Assembly (NCBI RefSeq): GCF_037975245.1
Contig: NC_092576.1
Location: 9,813,501-9,877,500, forward strand
DNA: 64,000 nucleotides
Reading direction: 5' to 3'
Origin: Apostichopus japonicus
Taxonomy: Eukaryota; Echinodermata; Holothuroidea; Aspidochirotida; Stichopodidae
In this document: one piece after another, positions 35,972-59,035 of the stretch
How the letters are laid out: each line of letters begins with the position of its first letter
How positions within the stretch are numbered: position 1 is the stretch's first letter
Translations under genes and position numbers: made by a program
The notes under the pieces: generated by a model
Told to the model about the DNA's origin: nothing
The model's input: the letters and a program-made list of their open reading frames with translations, nothing else
Databases searched by the model: none

Positions 35972-37861
35972 AATGACAAGTAACGTACAGTAACAGAAGA
36001 GACAAAAGCACGCACAGAATACAGTCAGGTTAATGAGCATGGTGAACACAAAGAGATAGATGTAAGGGGATTAGTAGACAATGGATGGAGAGAAGAATGT
36101 AAGAAACCAACAGGGGAAGAGGAGAGGTTAGAGATAAACAGTAAATATTATTTTTGAGAAGCATATCTATTCCTTTCCGAGAAGTAAACGGCACATGTCA
36201 AAGCTAACGTTAATTGACAAGCATCCATAAAGTAATTAATGACACTGTTAGAATAACACTTTATTAGTATCATCTGGTAGGGTTGACCTGCATTTGTGTG
36301 GCTTCCTTCAAAATGTGATAAGAATGTTTGACATGTGTGTCCATCATAAAACCTCAAAGGTTCGTGTACTACCAATATCAACATGTAGAAACATTCAGCC
36401 CCTTTCACGGAGAATGCCTTCGTTGTTGGTTTAACGGAGAATTCCTTTGTTGTGGGTTCTGTGGCCTATGGGATATCAGGACAGTTCAAACAGTAGATGA
36501 AAAGCTGCCGGCCGCACACCTTACGTGGCATTGAAGTGTAACTTGCAGACTAGGTTTTCAGTAGTAGTTAACATAGGTAAGAAAGGTGACCGTGGGAAAG
36601 AAAGGTAACTACATTAAAAGGATGAGAGCTCATGCGGTCAACATGGTATTTAAGATTATTAAATCAAGCTTTAATGTTAAAAGAAACTGCAAATATCACA
36701 AACCTAATGAAAAGAACCCTAACTTGTAGTGCTGGAAGGATATTAAAATTATCCCAGAACGGCCAGCAATGTTTTATTAAGACATAATTAAGTATTGATT
36801 TTCCACGTTTCCATTAGAAACAAAACAAACTATGTTCCTAGTAGTTTTATTTTATTTGACATTTTATGTAAAACAAATTAAATTGTATCTTCTGCGGTAT
36901 ATTTTGTATTATCGAATGGACGAAAAACGGATAATGTAAAACAATCTACACGAAATAGATTTTACCTTCCTTATTGAAAAATTAAAATATCTAACATATT
37001 GAAATAAAGGAGATTAACTTAGTTCTGATGATAATGTGAAGTACGAAACGCATACAGAATATGACACATGTCTATGAACAAAACACGGAAGTACTAGAAC
37101 TAGTTGCCCTTTCTCTCCAAATTTAAAAGCACGACGATTTGTTTATATAAGCAGCAATCATGACGTTGCTAACAGTTTAACACGTGATGTCTCCTAACGA
37201 CCACTTTCTCCCTTCTCACTTCATATGATCCAATCAATGCTTTCTAATTCGCGTCAAAAACAATCAGTAATATGCTTTACTGAGTGCAAGTCAGACGCAT
37301 ATGACTATATAATAACTGATATAACTATGCTTTAGATCTTGTTATAACAGCTCAACAAACCTTATTTGGTAGATCCCGCCCTCTCCCCCTCACCAGGGAA
37401 AAGAAAAGAGGACGAAATTGATACCAACGAAGAAATGATTGCTCCATCAGGAAACTATATTACGTACTTTGTAAATTGAAATATTATTTTTATATATATT
37501 TTTTTATATTATTTTTGATATAATATTATTATTTTGGGTTGCAATATTATTTCAAAGCGAAGTACATATTACTGACACAAACACATTACTTCTTGACAAT
37601 TTGAGGAAATTTCTTTGCCGCGAATGCGCAAATTACCAATGTCAATACCACAATGTAACCATTAATTTTTAACAAACCGTAAAATTTCCAATATCTTCAT
37701 GAACAACTGTATTTCTCCTCATTCAAAAAAGCCGACGGGTTGGATTGTTGAGGATAGTAGCAGTAATTTATGTTTTATCTTTAAAGCGATCGTTCAGAAT
37801 AAACCTTTCGAAATGAGATGATTTCTTGCTCGTAAATCCAGACTAAATCAGTGACAAATCG

Positions 37862-37960
37862 TCTACTGGACAGTTCATAGTCACTGAATCGTTATCGCTG
37901 GCCTAGATGAATTCCACCGATTGTGAATCGGCCATTTCAGTAAGTGAGACGAGACACAAT
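37862..37960 (-). pseudogene. Decayed copy of the V-type Ig exon
   Basis: The reverse strand reads SQSVEFI, a stop, then SDNDSVTMNC, aligning with SQSVELI and NDSVTMKC of the exon at 31 kb. Flanking bases (for example around 37815) also match that locus. The internal stop and divergence mark it as dead. It lies 4.6 kb upstream of receptor gene 2, on the other strand. Confidence 0.65.
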
Positions 37961-38178
37961 GTAACCCCTATTGAGATTATAAATAGACTGCGATATGAGC
38001 CTTTTTTGGTCATGATTGAAAACGCCTGTTTATATACGTTGTGCCGTATTTATGATTCCCTTCCGTGGATATTAAGATAGATTGTTGCTCATTAATGAGG
38101 TTTTATATTACTATTTATGATGTATGTTGTCTAATAGACCTTATAGTTTTAACTACCGTCACCGTTTTGAAACCTTTG

Positions 38179-38334
38179 TATGTTATTCTACTTCCTGAAC
38201 TAAGCAATAATAAGTTGTATGTTATTCTACTTCTTGAACTAAGCAATAATAAGTTGTATTTTATTCTACTTCCTGGACTAATCAATAATAAGTTGTATGT
38301 TAGGCTACTCCCTGAGCAAAGCAATAATAAGTTC
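38179..38334. repeat. 39-bp tandem repeat, 4 copies
   Basis: Units such as TATGTTATTCTACTTCCTGA followed by ACTAAGCAATAATAAGTTG. 39 is a multiple of 3, so both strands stay open; the 126-codon forward frame is a by-product. Confidence 0.92.
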
Positions 38335-39231
38335 AGCGTGTTTGCAGACTATTTTATCGAAATTGGAATAACCTTCTTACAAAAGAAACCACTTCAATGT
38401 AACATAATACGGATAAATACAAACAACATCAGAAGGCTTCATTAAATGAATGTTCTAAACAAAGGTACGCTATTGTCATGACAATACAATGGAAAGGCAA
38501 AGAGCATAATTCAGGTACTGTTGGTTCAATTTGAGTTTATTTTCATATTCACATAAATTCAGCGAATGTCTTACTATGCTGCAGACCAGGGCGTCGAGGA
38601 ACCAATTGTGCCGCTGAATACATAGCTTATTTTACAAAATAATAAACCTTTGAAATCTAAAGCAGGTAAAAAGGGAACGAAATGAAATAATTCTTACAGG
38701 ACGAACTTTACCGTTTTACGGGTCATTTCCAATAAACGTCTGCATATTTTGAAGTCAACGTGTCCAGCTAAAATGATTGGACTTTTCGGCTGCTGTATTT
38801 AGAACTGGTATAAGTTTTACAGCTGTGCAATGAAAAGTTTCCTTAATTATATATTACTCCAAAACTATGACTTTGTTTCAACTTTACGTTCGTCTGTGTG
38901 TGTAATGTGTCCTTGTCGACAAAAGATTTGTCTACGTCTATGCTCTATATGGAAAATGAGTGCGAGTCAAGTTAATTTCAATATAGCCCCATCACATATC
39001 GTTTAATTATTGAAGGCGTTTGCATTTCTTACCGTGTGTTTCTACCGTTTGCTTGTTTATTCATAGAAATCATGTAATATATATTACAAAACTTACAACA
39101 TATTGTGATTAAATACGCTGTAAACACTTTTTCATAGAAATAAGTGAGATTCAAAGTTATGAATATCATAACATTTCAGTGCCCCCTTTATTACGAAAGC
39201 AAATAAACCCCGTTTAAAACAGACCCTTATT

Positions 39232-39528
39232 GGTGCTGTGGTCGAGTGGATGGAGGCGGTGTCATTTGAAGCAATGAGGCTTGGTAATCGGGGTTCGATG
39301 CCTGGCCGGTTCATAGTTAGGTGGATTTTTCATCCAAGCGCAATCTACGGTTTTCACATCTGAAATGACTTTTCAAAATTGAAAAGATTCCAAATTTGAG
39401 TTAAAATGTTGAATTGGAAGCCACCCGATGGGAAAGCTGTAATCCTTAAGCCCTTACGGGTTTCTCTCACATTTGTGGTCGCTTCAGCGTCGTAAAAATA
39501 ATTGCTGATTATTTTTATTATTATTAAA
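39232..39528 (+). mobile_element. tRNA-derived SINE
   Basis: The head resembles a class II (Ser/Leu) tRNA: GTGGTCGAGTGGATGGAGGC as box A region and GGGGTTCGATGCC as box B. It continues into a body of about 220 bp and ends in an ATT-rich tail. Another copy starts at 63954 and runs off the window. Confidence 0.82.
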
Positions 39529-39918
39529 GTTTAGTGGTCCTTTAATTAGAAATGTGTATTATCTAGTAAGCAGTTAAAGTTCTGTCCATCGTTTATGGCT
39601 GTTAACACGTCGAGTTGTATGCACTTTTATTGCTTTCATTCCCAATGGAGTATGAGGAGACTTTATCAGTCAGACTACTTTTTCTTTCATACTGTGATCA
39701 TATGTTATGGTTGTCATTTGTTTTCACCGGTTAGATGACCACAGTTTAAAGTCATTCAGTTATATATTCAGTATGTAAACAGTTGATCCAAACAACCGAC
39801 TATATTTATCAGGTAACAGGTAAAGCTGCTTCAAGTTAGAACTAGCACAATCGATTTTAAGTGATTTGAATGAATCAGTTTATTATATCTTTGAACTCAC
39901 TAGTTAAGTATTTGCAAG

Positions 39919-40228
39919 CAGCCGATTTCACACAGAGATTACAGTAACTACTGTAAATCATTAAACTTTGTATCACAGTTAAAACTAGATTGTTCTAACA
40001 ACTCTGATAAATCGGTAGCACGAGCTATTTGGTTTACAGTAATAACTGAGGATATGTGTAATTCCAACACATGCATCAAACTGAATTTGTTGGGATTACA
40101 CATATCCTCAGTTCTCACTGTAATCCTAATAGCACATGCTACCGATTCATAGCACGATCCAGTTTTTACTTTGGTACAAAACTTTAAGATTTACAGTATA
40201 GTAACTGTTCTCTGTGTGTTTCGGATGT
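39919..40228. mobile_element. Foldback MITE family A, copy 2
   Basis: Ends GCCGATTTCACACAGAG and CTCTGTGTGTTTCGG, with the same internal hairpin around TTTGTTGGGATTACACATAT. Highly similar to copies 1 and 3. Confidence 0.87.
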
Positions 40229-40230
40229 CG

Positions 40231-40510
40231 CAAGAGGTAGTGGAAGTGTAAAGATGGGAAATGGAAAGGAGATAGGGAACGAGGTAGGGAAAGGAGGGAA
40301 GGGAGTTATGGTAGAGAATAGAAAATGAGGGGCCTAAGGAAAGAGGAAGGGCAATGATAATTCGAGGTAAGGGAAAGGGTAACTGAAATGAGAAGGGGAC
40401 ATAAAAAAGAAGAATGGGAAGCGAAAAACAATAGAAGGATGAAAGACGAGGGAATATAAAGGTCTGAAGGGAATGAAAAGGCATAAAACAAGTGAAGGTT
40501 AATGAAAGAA
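40231..40510. repeat. Polypurine tract
   Basis: About 270 bp of almost pure A/G on the + strand with only isolated pyrimidines, for example GGGAAAGGAGGGAAGGGAG. It starts directly at the end of MITE copy 2. The reverse-strand open frames are low-complexity artefacts. Confidence 0.85.
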
Positions 40511-42579
40511 GAGAGTGGGTGTAAATTAGCTAATTAAACTTACTATGAGAAATGATGACACGTCTAACATTATTATTGAGACTATATAGAACTTACGGTG
40601 ACTTTCATACTTCAAATGCCATTAAAACGTTATATTACCTGTTGACTATACCTTCTATAAAATCATTGTTCTTAGCTCTGAATATAAAACAGACTCAAGT
40701 AGCACTAACCATTATCACAAATAAAACACAAACATTTCGTTCAAAATTATTCCAAATTTGGATTAAAATGTTAACTATTATCCTCCGTCGAGTCATATGT
40801 TTACATATGATGCAAAACTCGTCATTGGCTATCTACATGCATGAATATTCAATGAATAAAGAAGAATAAACCGGACGGTACTCTTCCTCCTGATTGATTA
40901 ATTTTTTACTTCAGCAGGATCAGGTTGGCTGTTTACGGACGCTTAAACTAAAAAGATCTTCCACAAACGGGTTGTTTTACTCTAGCTATAGCGCATGCTC
41001 GTCACCCCTACAAAAACTTACAATTTTTTCGTAAAACTTAGTTAATTAGCTGGAACATGTTCCCCAGGGGCCAGTTGGCCCATCCAAGTGACGGCTCTTT
41101 GCGTGGCGGTTTTCGGAAATTTGAGTGGAACTCGACATGCTCTGTGTCTGAATTCGACATGTTTGGAGCGGTATTCGACATACTGATAGCTTAGCATTCG
41201 ACTGCCAAGGTTTTTTGAGGCTTTCTTTCAAAATGTGTGGAATATTTTCTTCTTTTAATTAGTTGTCAGGATAAATGTTAATTTATTATAACAATCAATG
41301 AACGTAATTTATTAATGGAACTCCTCAAAATATAGAACCAATCACTTCATAAAGATCAATGTTGCCTTTGATGAACGAGGCAAAGGAGTAAATTACTTCT
41401 ACAACTTGAAGTAAACCTCCATCAAACCTCGCACCGTATCACTCGTCTTGAAGCTCCGTGCATTAAAATCTCCATTTACTTCGTTTTTATACACCGTTTT
41501 CAACAAATTGTGTAACCAAATAAGGACAATCTTATAGGAAATCAAGTAAAACAAATCAATTAGACCACGGTGGATTTCTCAGTTTAAAATTATTGAGTAC
41601 AATCAGCGTTTGTTTTATCTGATCAAAGGGTCAATGTTCAGGGACAAATCTGCAAGAAGAAAAAAGGAGAAAACATCACTTATATTATATTCTAAGAGAA
41701 TTTGTTATGAAAGGGATAACGGTTTGGTTATTTAAGAAAAAAAGACAAGGAAATAAAATGCTCGTTCAAATGATATCGATTTTAGACACCCCTACGCAAT
41801 ATTCGACCATATGTGTATATATAAGCCAGTGCTGAATGCGAAATTCGGAATATTGGAATAGCCTGCATGCATGTAGTGGGGGTTAGATGATACCAACACA
41901 AAACAAAACAAAAGTTTGATTACCTTCATGATCTGTAATTTTATTTTCAATTTTGCACAATATTCACATCACTACAGTCTTTACCTTTTTTCTTGATGTG
42001 AAACAGGTCACCGTTATTGATAGCTTCGAATAAATAAATATTTTGATAAAAAAGAACACATTTCCAATTTGCAAACAAATACTTAATAGACATTTGATGA
42101 AAGCGTTATTGTCAATTGTTAATCTTAACTCTACTATCAATTATTTTAGTGTCTCAAAATAACTTTTATATTGGTTATCACACCGTGTTGGGAAACAAGT
42201 AGCTGGTTAATTTTCTGTTACAATATCGTCATTGCAAATAGATTATAAATGCAATGCATTTGCCAGTTTTTAAATGTTGACCGTTAGAGCGTTATTAGAC
42301 CAATGTGTTTATCTTAGTGTGTAATTAATAATCATATCAGCACACTTCCTTAGTCCGAACTTGGATTGACTCATTTTTACATAATATGGAATAAATATGT
42401 TCAACGATGATATTCTGCTGTAATAGTTCAAGTTGAGCTATTGAGTCAAAGTAACTTGATTTACCACTGTAAGTATTTGTAAACGAGAGGAATAATCTAT
42501 TTAATACTTATGGTAAGAGACAGAGAAGCAAGCAAAGAGGAAGAAAGTAATGATACGGGTATTTTTTTCCTTCTAACAG

Positions 42580-52239
<9,660 letters not shown>

Positions 52240-52665
52240 CGTTAGATTGAAAAATTTGTCTCGAAAGAAGAGAAGATTGTATTAATTAATTGAGAAAATT
52301 AATTGAGAAACATTATTATTGCTAATCTGCTAATAATATACATATATAAATCTATTTACGAGGTTAAGGGTATATCTTGGGCCTTCTTTCAATATAATCA
52401 CTGCAATAACAAGTAATGCTTTTAACGAATGTTACTTTTACATCTAGCAAGAAAACACTAAAATTACAATGGGCTACACTAATTTTGTTTTATCTTTTCC
52501 TACGTACAATTTATTTAAGTCGTGGAATATTCGAAGCTATTGTTTGGTCATTTGTTTCCACATCACGTTTTACAAACCAGTGAGCTTAAAAATTAAAAAA
52601 AAAAATCTGTTTAAAATTCACGCTCAAATGTTTCCAGAGGTTGTAAAACTCATATCAGTTGATAA

Positions 52666-52671
52666 AATAAA
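52666..52671 (+). promoter_or_regulatory. Candidate polyadenylation signal of receptor gene 2
   Basis: AATAAA about 430 bp after the stop codon. The 79-codon frame 52469-52708 lies in this probable 3' UTR and is not a gene. Confidence 0.45.
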
Positions 52672-52709
52672 ATATATGAAAAAGCTTATTAAGCCAGAGA
52701 TAAATTGAT

Positions 52710-54560
52710 GAGAGAAATTTTATTTGCAAAGAGAACTAGTCTAATACAACTTCTTTAGAATTTTAAATGATGAATAGTTATGCTCGTTACTATGTTATGT
52801 TGGTATGTTAGGATGCTTGTCCTTTCAGAATATCTGACTAACCTGAATATTAATTTGAATAAGAGTCAGTAACTCTAAAGTTACAAACTTGATATATGCA
52901 TCATGTAATATTTCATCGTATAATTGTTAATGTGGTTGTTATATTTGAGAAGACATAATGTAAAGTATAACACTATATCATGCCATTAAGATTTGCAGTA
53001 GATTTACATGTACATCAGTTGCATTAAGTTAGACTGTATAGCTTCCTACATTTAAGGTACATGGTACATCTATTTCCTGGTAAGATTTTGTTGGCAAGAT
53101 ATCGACAGGATATGCCCCTGTCATCCATATATTTTCAGTTTCGGTTGATGAAATATATTTATAAAAGGGATTTTTGCTGAAGGGACATAACTATTATTGT
53201 GATAAGTGTTATCGACGTTCAAGTGCACAATCCTCACATTGAATTTAATCGTTTAGCTGTTTTATAGTTGATCTTTGGAAGTAATTATGTTGTAAAATCT
53301 TCATAACAGCGTGAGATATATTCTCCACAGTTAAAAATACTTCTAAAATTATAAGTGTTCTCCTTCAGTCTGTTTATTACTATCATTTTGCAGCAGCCGC
53401 TTTAATAAGGGATTAAGCCTGTAAATATATTTTACTGTCATCAAGACTAAGTTTGATCTTGTCTTGAATTTTACTAGTGAATATATTAATTAAAATATTA
53501 ACAGAGCGGTATTTTTGTAATTGATTTCTGTCGTTTATGTTAAAAGAAGGAAATGACTTAAATGGCCTCCCATATACTTTCAATGTATCAGCAATAGTAA
53601 AATAACGTCATTTGGTGTCATTTTAGGACTAATCGTAATGCAAATGAACTGAGATTTCCATTTACCATTTTCTTGTTTATCTTTTCATCTTAGTTTCGTC
53701 GCTTCTATAATTTACAGAAACGAAAGACAGCTATCATATATGATATATTCTCTTTCTCACATGATAAACGACAGAATGATGATAAATATGTTTCTTAAAT
53801 ACCGTCGTAAAGAATGTGTATGTTTTTGGGATCTTAAATTGAATTTCGTCCCTTCTACCAATGAACGGCATATTTTCATGGATACTAAACACGGTATACA
53901 CGTAAAAGTATGTGATAACACAGTTATTCGGCACACAATTACATAACAATTCCAGATACTGAAAACATGAAAGGACTAATATGACGAATAGTGTTTATAG
54001 AACAAATAGTCTGATATGCCCTGTTCGTGATTACTATGATTATTACCTTTAATATTCTTTTGTTTACCGCACATCCTGCTTAATATTTGGTATGCCTGAG
54101 GTTGAAAAAAAGTTGTGAAATGTAATCAACATTGTCAACAATATGATTTTGTCTTGAATGATTCTGCATCACCTGGGGACATGTACGTATGTATTCTCTA
54201 ACCTGAAATACAATAAACACCATTGGCGATCCTCAAGTTGATTGGTACTTTTGTTAATTAAGAAAGTACACCGAAGTAACCAGGTTGTTTTGTACGGTTT
54301 TTTAATATCTTTAATTTGAAGTAAAGAAAAGTAAATTAGCGGCGTAAAGAGATGTATTTCATGAAAATACCAGGCAAGACGGAATGATATATATTTTTCG
54401 AATAATGAATGTTAACGATATGATCCCAAACTCAAGTTATGATATGCAATATGTAATGGATGTGTTATGAATATGTACATGTATAGAATCATTTTATAAT
54501 CAGCTTGACTTCCATCACATGATCAATTAACTGAATAATTTTACCTTTAATTTGCAGAAA
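52710..54560. other. Intergenic DNA, nothing recognised
   Basis: AT-rich; overlapping short frames on both strands near 53740-53949 have no motif. Confidence 0.55.
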
Positions 54561-54562
54561 GT

Positions 54563-54857
54563 CCACCCAATACACATAGAGAACAAAGTTACTACTGTAA
54601 ATCTTAAAGTTTTGTAACAAAGTAAACAATGAATCGTGCTATAAATCGGTAGCATGTGCTATTAGGATTACAGTAAAAACTGAGGATATGTGTAATTCCA
54701 ACAAATCAAGTTGTTGGGATTTGTTGGGATTACACATATCCTTAGTTCTTATTGTAATCCTTATTAAACATGCTACCGATTTATCAGCACAATCCAGTTT
54801 TTACTGTGGTACAATTTCTTTAAGATTTACAGTAGCTATCTCTGTGTGAATCGGTTG
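54563..54857. mobile_element. Foldback MITE family A, copy 3
   Basis: Right end reads CTCTGTGTGAATCGGTTG, the exact inverse of the copy 1 left end CAACCGATTCACACAGAG. The core hairpin is present, with a short internal repeat of TGTTGGGATT. Confidence 0.87.
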
Positions 54858-55724
54858 AAAAGTCAATGGAAACGATTATATCACATTTATTAAGAGCTAA
54901 GCACATCACAAGAAACAACTTGCTGTGACATTTCTTCCACTGTAAGCTTTAAAAGAGGGAAATATCAACGTAGATGTCGAAAAACGCATACTGTGTCGAA
55001 ATTACCTCACAAGAAGTATCTTAATGCTTTTATAAGACATGACATATTGTTTTAACTAATGTGTCACGTCTGTGTAGCAAATAAACAAATTGTTTAGAAA
55101 TTGTAACGGTCTTAATAAGGCATTTAGTATATAACAGTACTTGTGTTATTATTTTTATATTATTATTATACTAGTGTTATTCATCATAATTATCGTAATC
55201 ATGTGCCATCTATATCTCCAGTGACAGAGAAGCATATGGACAGTCAATTCGGGTGAACATTAATTAAGGAACTTGAATACTGTGTTCAAGAGTTATGACA
55301 AGAAGATAATGAGCTTTCAGGTTTACAGGGCTTTAACGAAAAGAAGAAGAAAAAATACTATTCAACATTGTGTTTGTTTATCAGTTGTATTGTATCAAAT
55401 ATGTGTACATAAACTTTCAGTTCAGGGTCCACCATAAAAGCAAAGCAATTGCTTTATGGCTTACACTTAAAAATTCGTAATATATTTTGGCTTTAGAGAG
55501 ACGGTGGACTGTCGTGAATTCATGCTGTCACAAGGTAGGACCGTTCTGGTATTGACTATAGTAAGTGATCGATGGTTCAAGCGGATCATGAGCATCACGA
55601 ATGGTACACAGTTCTTTTAAATGGCTTCCATATAAATATCGCGTTGAGGTCACTACTCGATACAATATAATCTCCTAATATGTTCCTTAACTCATCTGGG
55701 ACAGTCGGGACGCTTTCAGAGCAC

Positions 55725-55860
55725 TCATACTGTCAGTATGGGCAGTAGGGATATCATGTTTCTATCGGATAAAGGTTAGGAACTGTTTGTACTGTCAATA
55801 TACCAGTGGTTTGAAGCATGATATGGGAGGACAGTTTAGAGAGGTGGTGTTAGCATTAGG
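55725..55860. repeat. Dispersed repeat family C, second locus
   Basis: Shares AAGGTTAGGAACTGTTTGTA, a TTTGAAGCATGATATGGGAG-like block and GAGAGGTGG with the array at 25.4-26.0 kb. Confidence 0.75.
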
Positions 55861-57630
55861 GAAATTGTCCCAACTGGCTGGTTCTTTACAATATCGAACT
55901 TCCTGCTAATTTATGTCTTTCGTTATGGAAACAGTGTAGGAGAATGCATTAATCAATCGACAGAATTTATTCTATATTTCCGTTCAATTTTGCTCTTTGA
56001 ATGTTATATCCTTTTATTGGTATTCAGTGAAAGCACCGCAGCATGCATGTTATGATGAGAAATGAGAAATGTATGTTATGTACTTTCATAAAAATATCGG
56101 AGACTTATAATTTAGTCCTTGCATTAATCTTCTTGAGAGACAGCCTACTGAGATTTTGGAGAATTTTTTTTTTTTATATATAGGGCGTTACAGTTTTACC
56201 AATGGGATGTTCAGTTACATAGGATATCAATAATTATAGGAGTTTTGTTTTTAATAATACTAAACTATAATAGTTGAAAGGTATTGACTGTAATTACTAG
56301 TTATATAGGTGATGAAACAAGTGGCACATATTCTTTACGATTCTGTATTTGTAATGTGATTTGACTAAACTTTGAAGACACTAAACTTTGAAGACACTTT
56401 ATTCACATGGGTTTGTTACATCGTTTGGGACAGTGCTCCGACATGGACACAAGGTGTGAGGATGGCCTTACAAGCAATTCTGGCTTCACGTTTATATGAT
56501 GTCATATAGTAATACAACTTTATACTGTTTATCACACGAGAGAAAGACAACATTTTTGAATGCAATTATCATACAAGTCGATCTTTGAAAATCATGCATC
56601 TCTGTCGTTTTATCGTGAGAACACTTTAAAGGAAATCCTTCCAAAGCGATCATACAATAGGATATAAAATATAAAAGATGGATAAGCTAATCTCTCGTCG
56701 TGATACACACAGAGTTTTCTAGACCAAAACATGAATAATGTAATGGATGAATTGCAAAATGCAAAGATGTTTGTAACTTTGGTCTTCTTTATCATTTCTC
56801 CTACATCCCGGTGAAAAATGATGAAAATGTTGAAACGTGACCTCTCCTCGATTTGCATCTCTCTTCACAGACCTGACTTCCTTTCAAATATCTATAGCAA
56901 ATAGATAACCTCAAGACATAAATGAATGACACATTACAATTTTTTTTAATTTTCATGTTTATTTTTTGTCTCTGGAACATAAATAAAAAACAGGATTGCT
57001 TAACGAAATTCTTTAGACACCAAATTGGGCTGTTTCTCTTCCGAGAGCATATCTGGTCGTCTTTTAATTTTGTGAGGAAATTCTATTACATTACCGTACA
57101 GATTAAAAATGACTTTATGCCATTTCAAAATGTTTAACGTGTTTCAAGTAAAGAAAGTGTGATGAACTTAGTTAATAACATTGATCCAGGGTGAATAACA
57201 TCTAAAGATAAAGAATTTGATTCGGATATTTCGCAGATATGGAAACGACAGTACTATGACCTATTTCTCTAAGATTTGGCTGATCACAAGTAATAATGTT
57301 GTCAAGAAATGCACAAAATGAATTATTATGTATTGCATTAATACTTATATCGTCATACTTTGTAATTGATAGAAGAATAAATGGGATAATTACTAGCACA
57401 ATGTAATACATTTAATATACAAATGGTTCTACAATACCCAGTACTATTTTTACTTTCTTATGAGATTATTTAATTCTTATTTGTAATAGTTTCATTAACA
57501 CAACTAATATAACGTTACGTGAAAATCATGTGATATTAATAATGGTCTGATGTTGCTCTGTACAAGATGGCCTGTCAGAAGAAATCACTTAGCCATGTAG
57601 ATCTTAACATTAGGATATGTAAATACTTTC

Positions 57631-58465
57631 TGAAAAGTTTCATCATTATAACAACATTATTAGTTGTTTGTTGACTGCTGTGGTTGTATCATATGTTACA
57701 TCTTAGTACAGTCATTTTTTTAATAGTTTTTTTCCTTTGCTAATAACTACAGTTCCATCTCGGCTGCTGTTTTTGTCCCTGTTCCAGCTCCATGGAACAA
57801 AGTTTCATAATTATGACAACATTATTATTTTTTGTTGGCTGCTGTGGTTGTTTCATGTGTTACATCTTAGTACAGGCATTTTTTAATAGAGTTTTTCTCC
57901 TTTGCTAATATATACAGTTCCATCTCGGCTGCTGTTTTTGTCCTCGTTCCAGCTGCATGGTACAAAGTTTCATAATTATGACAACATTATTATTTTTTGT
58001 TTGTTGCTGTGGTTGTTTCATGGGTTACATCTTAGTACAGTCATTTTTTCAATAGAGTTTTTTTCCTTTGCAAATAACTACAGTTCCATCTCGGCTGCTG
58101 TTTTTGTCCCTGTTCCAGCTCCATGGAACAAAGTTTCATAATTATGACAACATTATTATTTTTTGTTGGCTGCTGTGGTTGTTTCATGTGTTACATCTTA
58201 GTACAGGCATTTTTCAATAGAGTTTTTTTCCTTTGCAAATAACTACAGTTCCATCTCGGCTGCTGTTTTTGTCCCTGCTCAAGCTCCATGGAATAAAGTT
58301 TCACAATTATGACAAGATTATTATGATCATTGACTGCTGTGGTTGCTGCATGTGTTATATATATATGTGTGTTAGTACAGTCAGTTTTTAATAAAGCTTT
58401 TTCCTTTGCTAATAATTATAGTTCCATATCGGAGGCTGCCTTGTCCTTGTTCCAGCTCCATGAAA
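57631..58465. repeat. 165-bp tandem repeat, 5 copies
   Basis: AGTTCCATCTCGGCTGCTG (the last unit variant) recurs at 57751, 57916, 58082, 58247 and 58420. Each unit also has CTGCTGTGGTTGTTTCATG and TTAGTACAG. Confidence 0.93.
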
Positions 58466-58837
58466 AGATGAAGAATCCCTACATATATTTATCGTCAAAA
58501 TAAGCAACTGCAAAAAAACAAAGGAAAGTTTCATTAAGCTATAATCTCAGCATACTATAGTACATTTCATACATAATCCAAGTCTTATAACTCCATCCTT
58601 TTTACTACACTGATTCAGTCTGTATGCTGACAATTATACAACAAACAAACTAGACCTCTCTGCCTCAACTCTGTCCTGACTAATTAAACACGAAATGAGG
58701 CAATCGCCATCAAGAAAGGAAGACTCCTCTTATAATAAATATTCATTATGCTTAAAATCGGGATTGTTAATACTGTCCTTTTCTCGTATTGATTGTATGA
58801 GAAGTCTAAATATGTTTTTTATATAAAAAAAAATAGG

Positions 58838-59035
58838 AACTGTTTATACTGTCAGTACGAACGCTTTCAAGCATGTTATGGGAGGACAGTATATAGTGGT
58901 ATTAGCATTAGAATCAGATCAAGGTTAGGAGCTGTTCATACTGCCAGTACAAGTGCTTTCAAGCATGATATGGGAGAACAGTATAGAGTGGTATTATCAT
59001 TAGTAAAATAATCTCAATTGGCTGATTGCATATGC
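58838..59035. repeat. Dispersed repeat family C, third locus
   Basis: Two units of about 90 bp with GAACTGTTTATACTGTCAGT and GGGAGGACAGTATA blocks, matching the 25.4-26.0 kb array. Confidence 0.78.

Noticed and set aside
38065-38445. 126-codon forward frame with NNKLYVILL repeats
   Set aside because: Caused by the 39-bp tandem repeat, open on both strands; no splice or start context.
39232-39315. A functional tRNA gene
   Set aside because: Boxes A and B are present, but the arms do not pair fully and the sequence goes on into a SINE body with a tail.
40191-40491. Two reverse-strand frames rich in Ser, Leu, Phe and Pro
   Set aside because: Low-complexity translation of the polypurine tract.
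42510-42579. Met start upstream of the gene 2 first Ig exon
   Set aside because: The extension is highly charged, is not a signal peptide, and precedes a strong TTCTAACAG acceptor.
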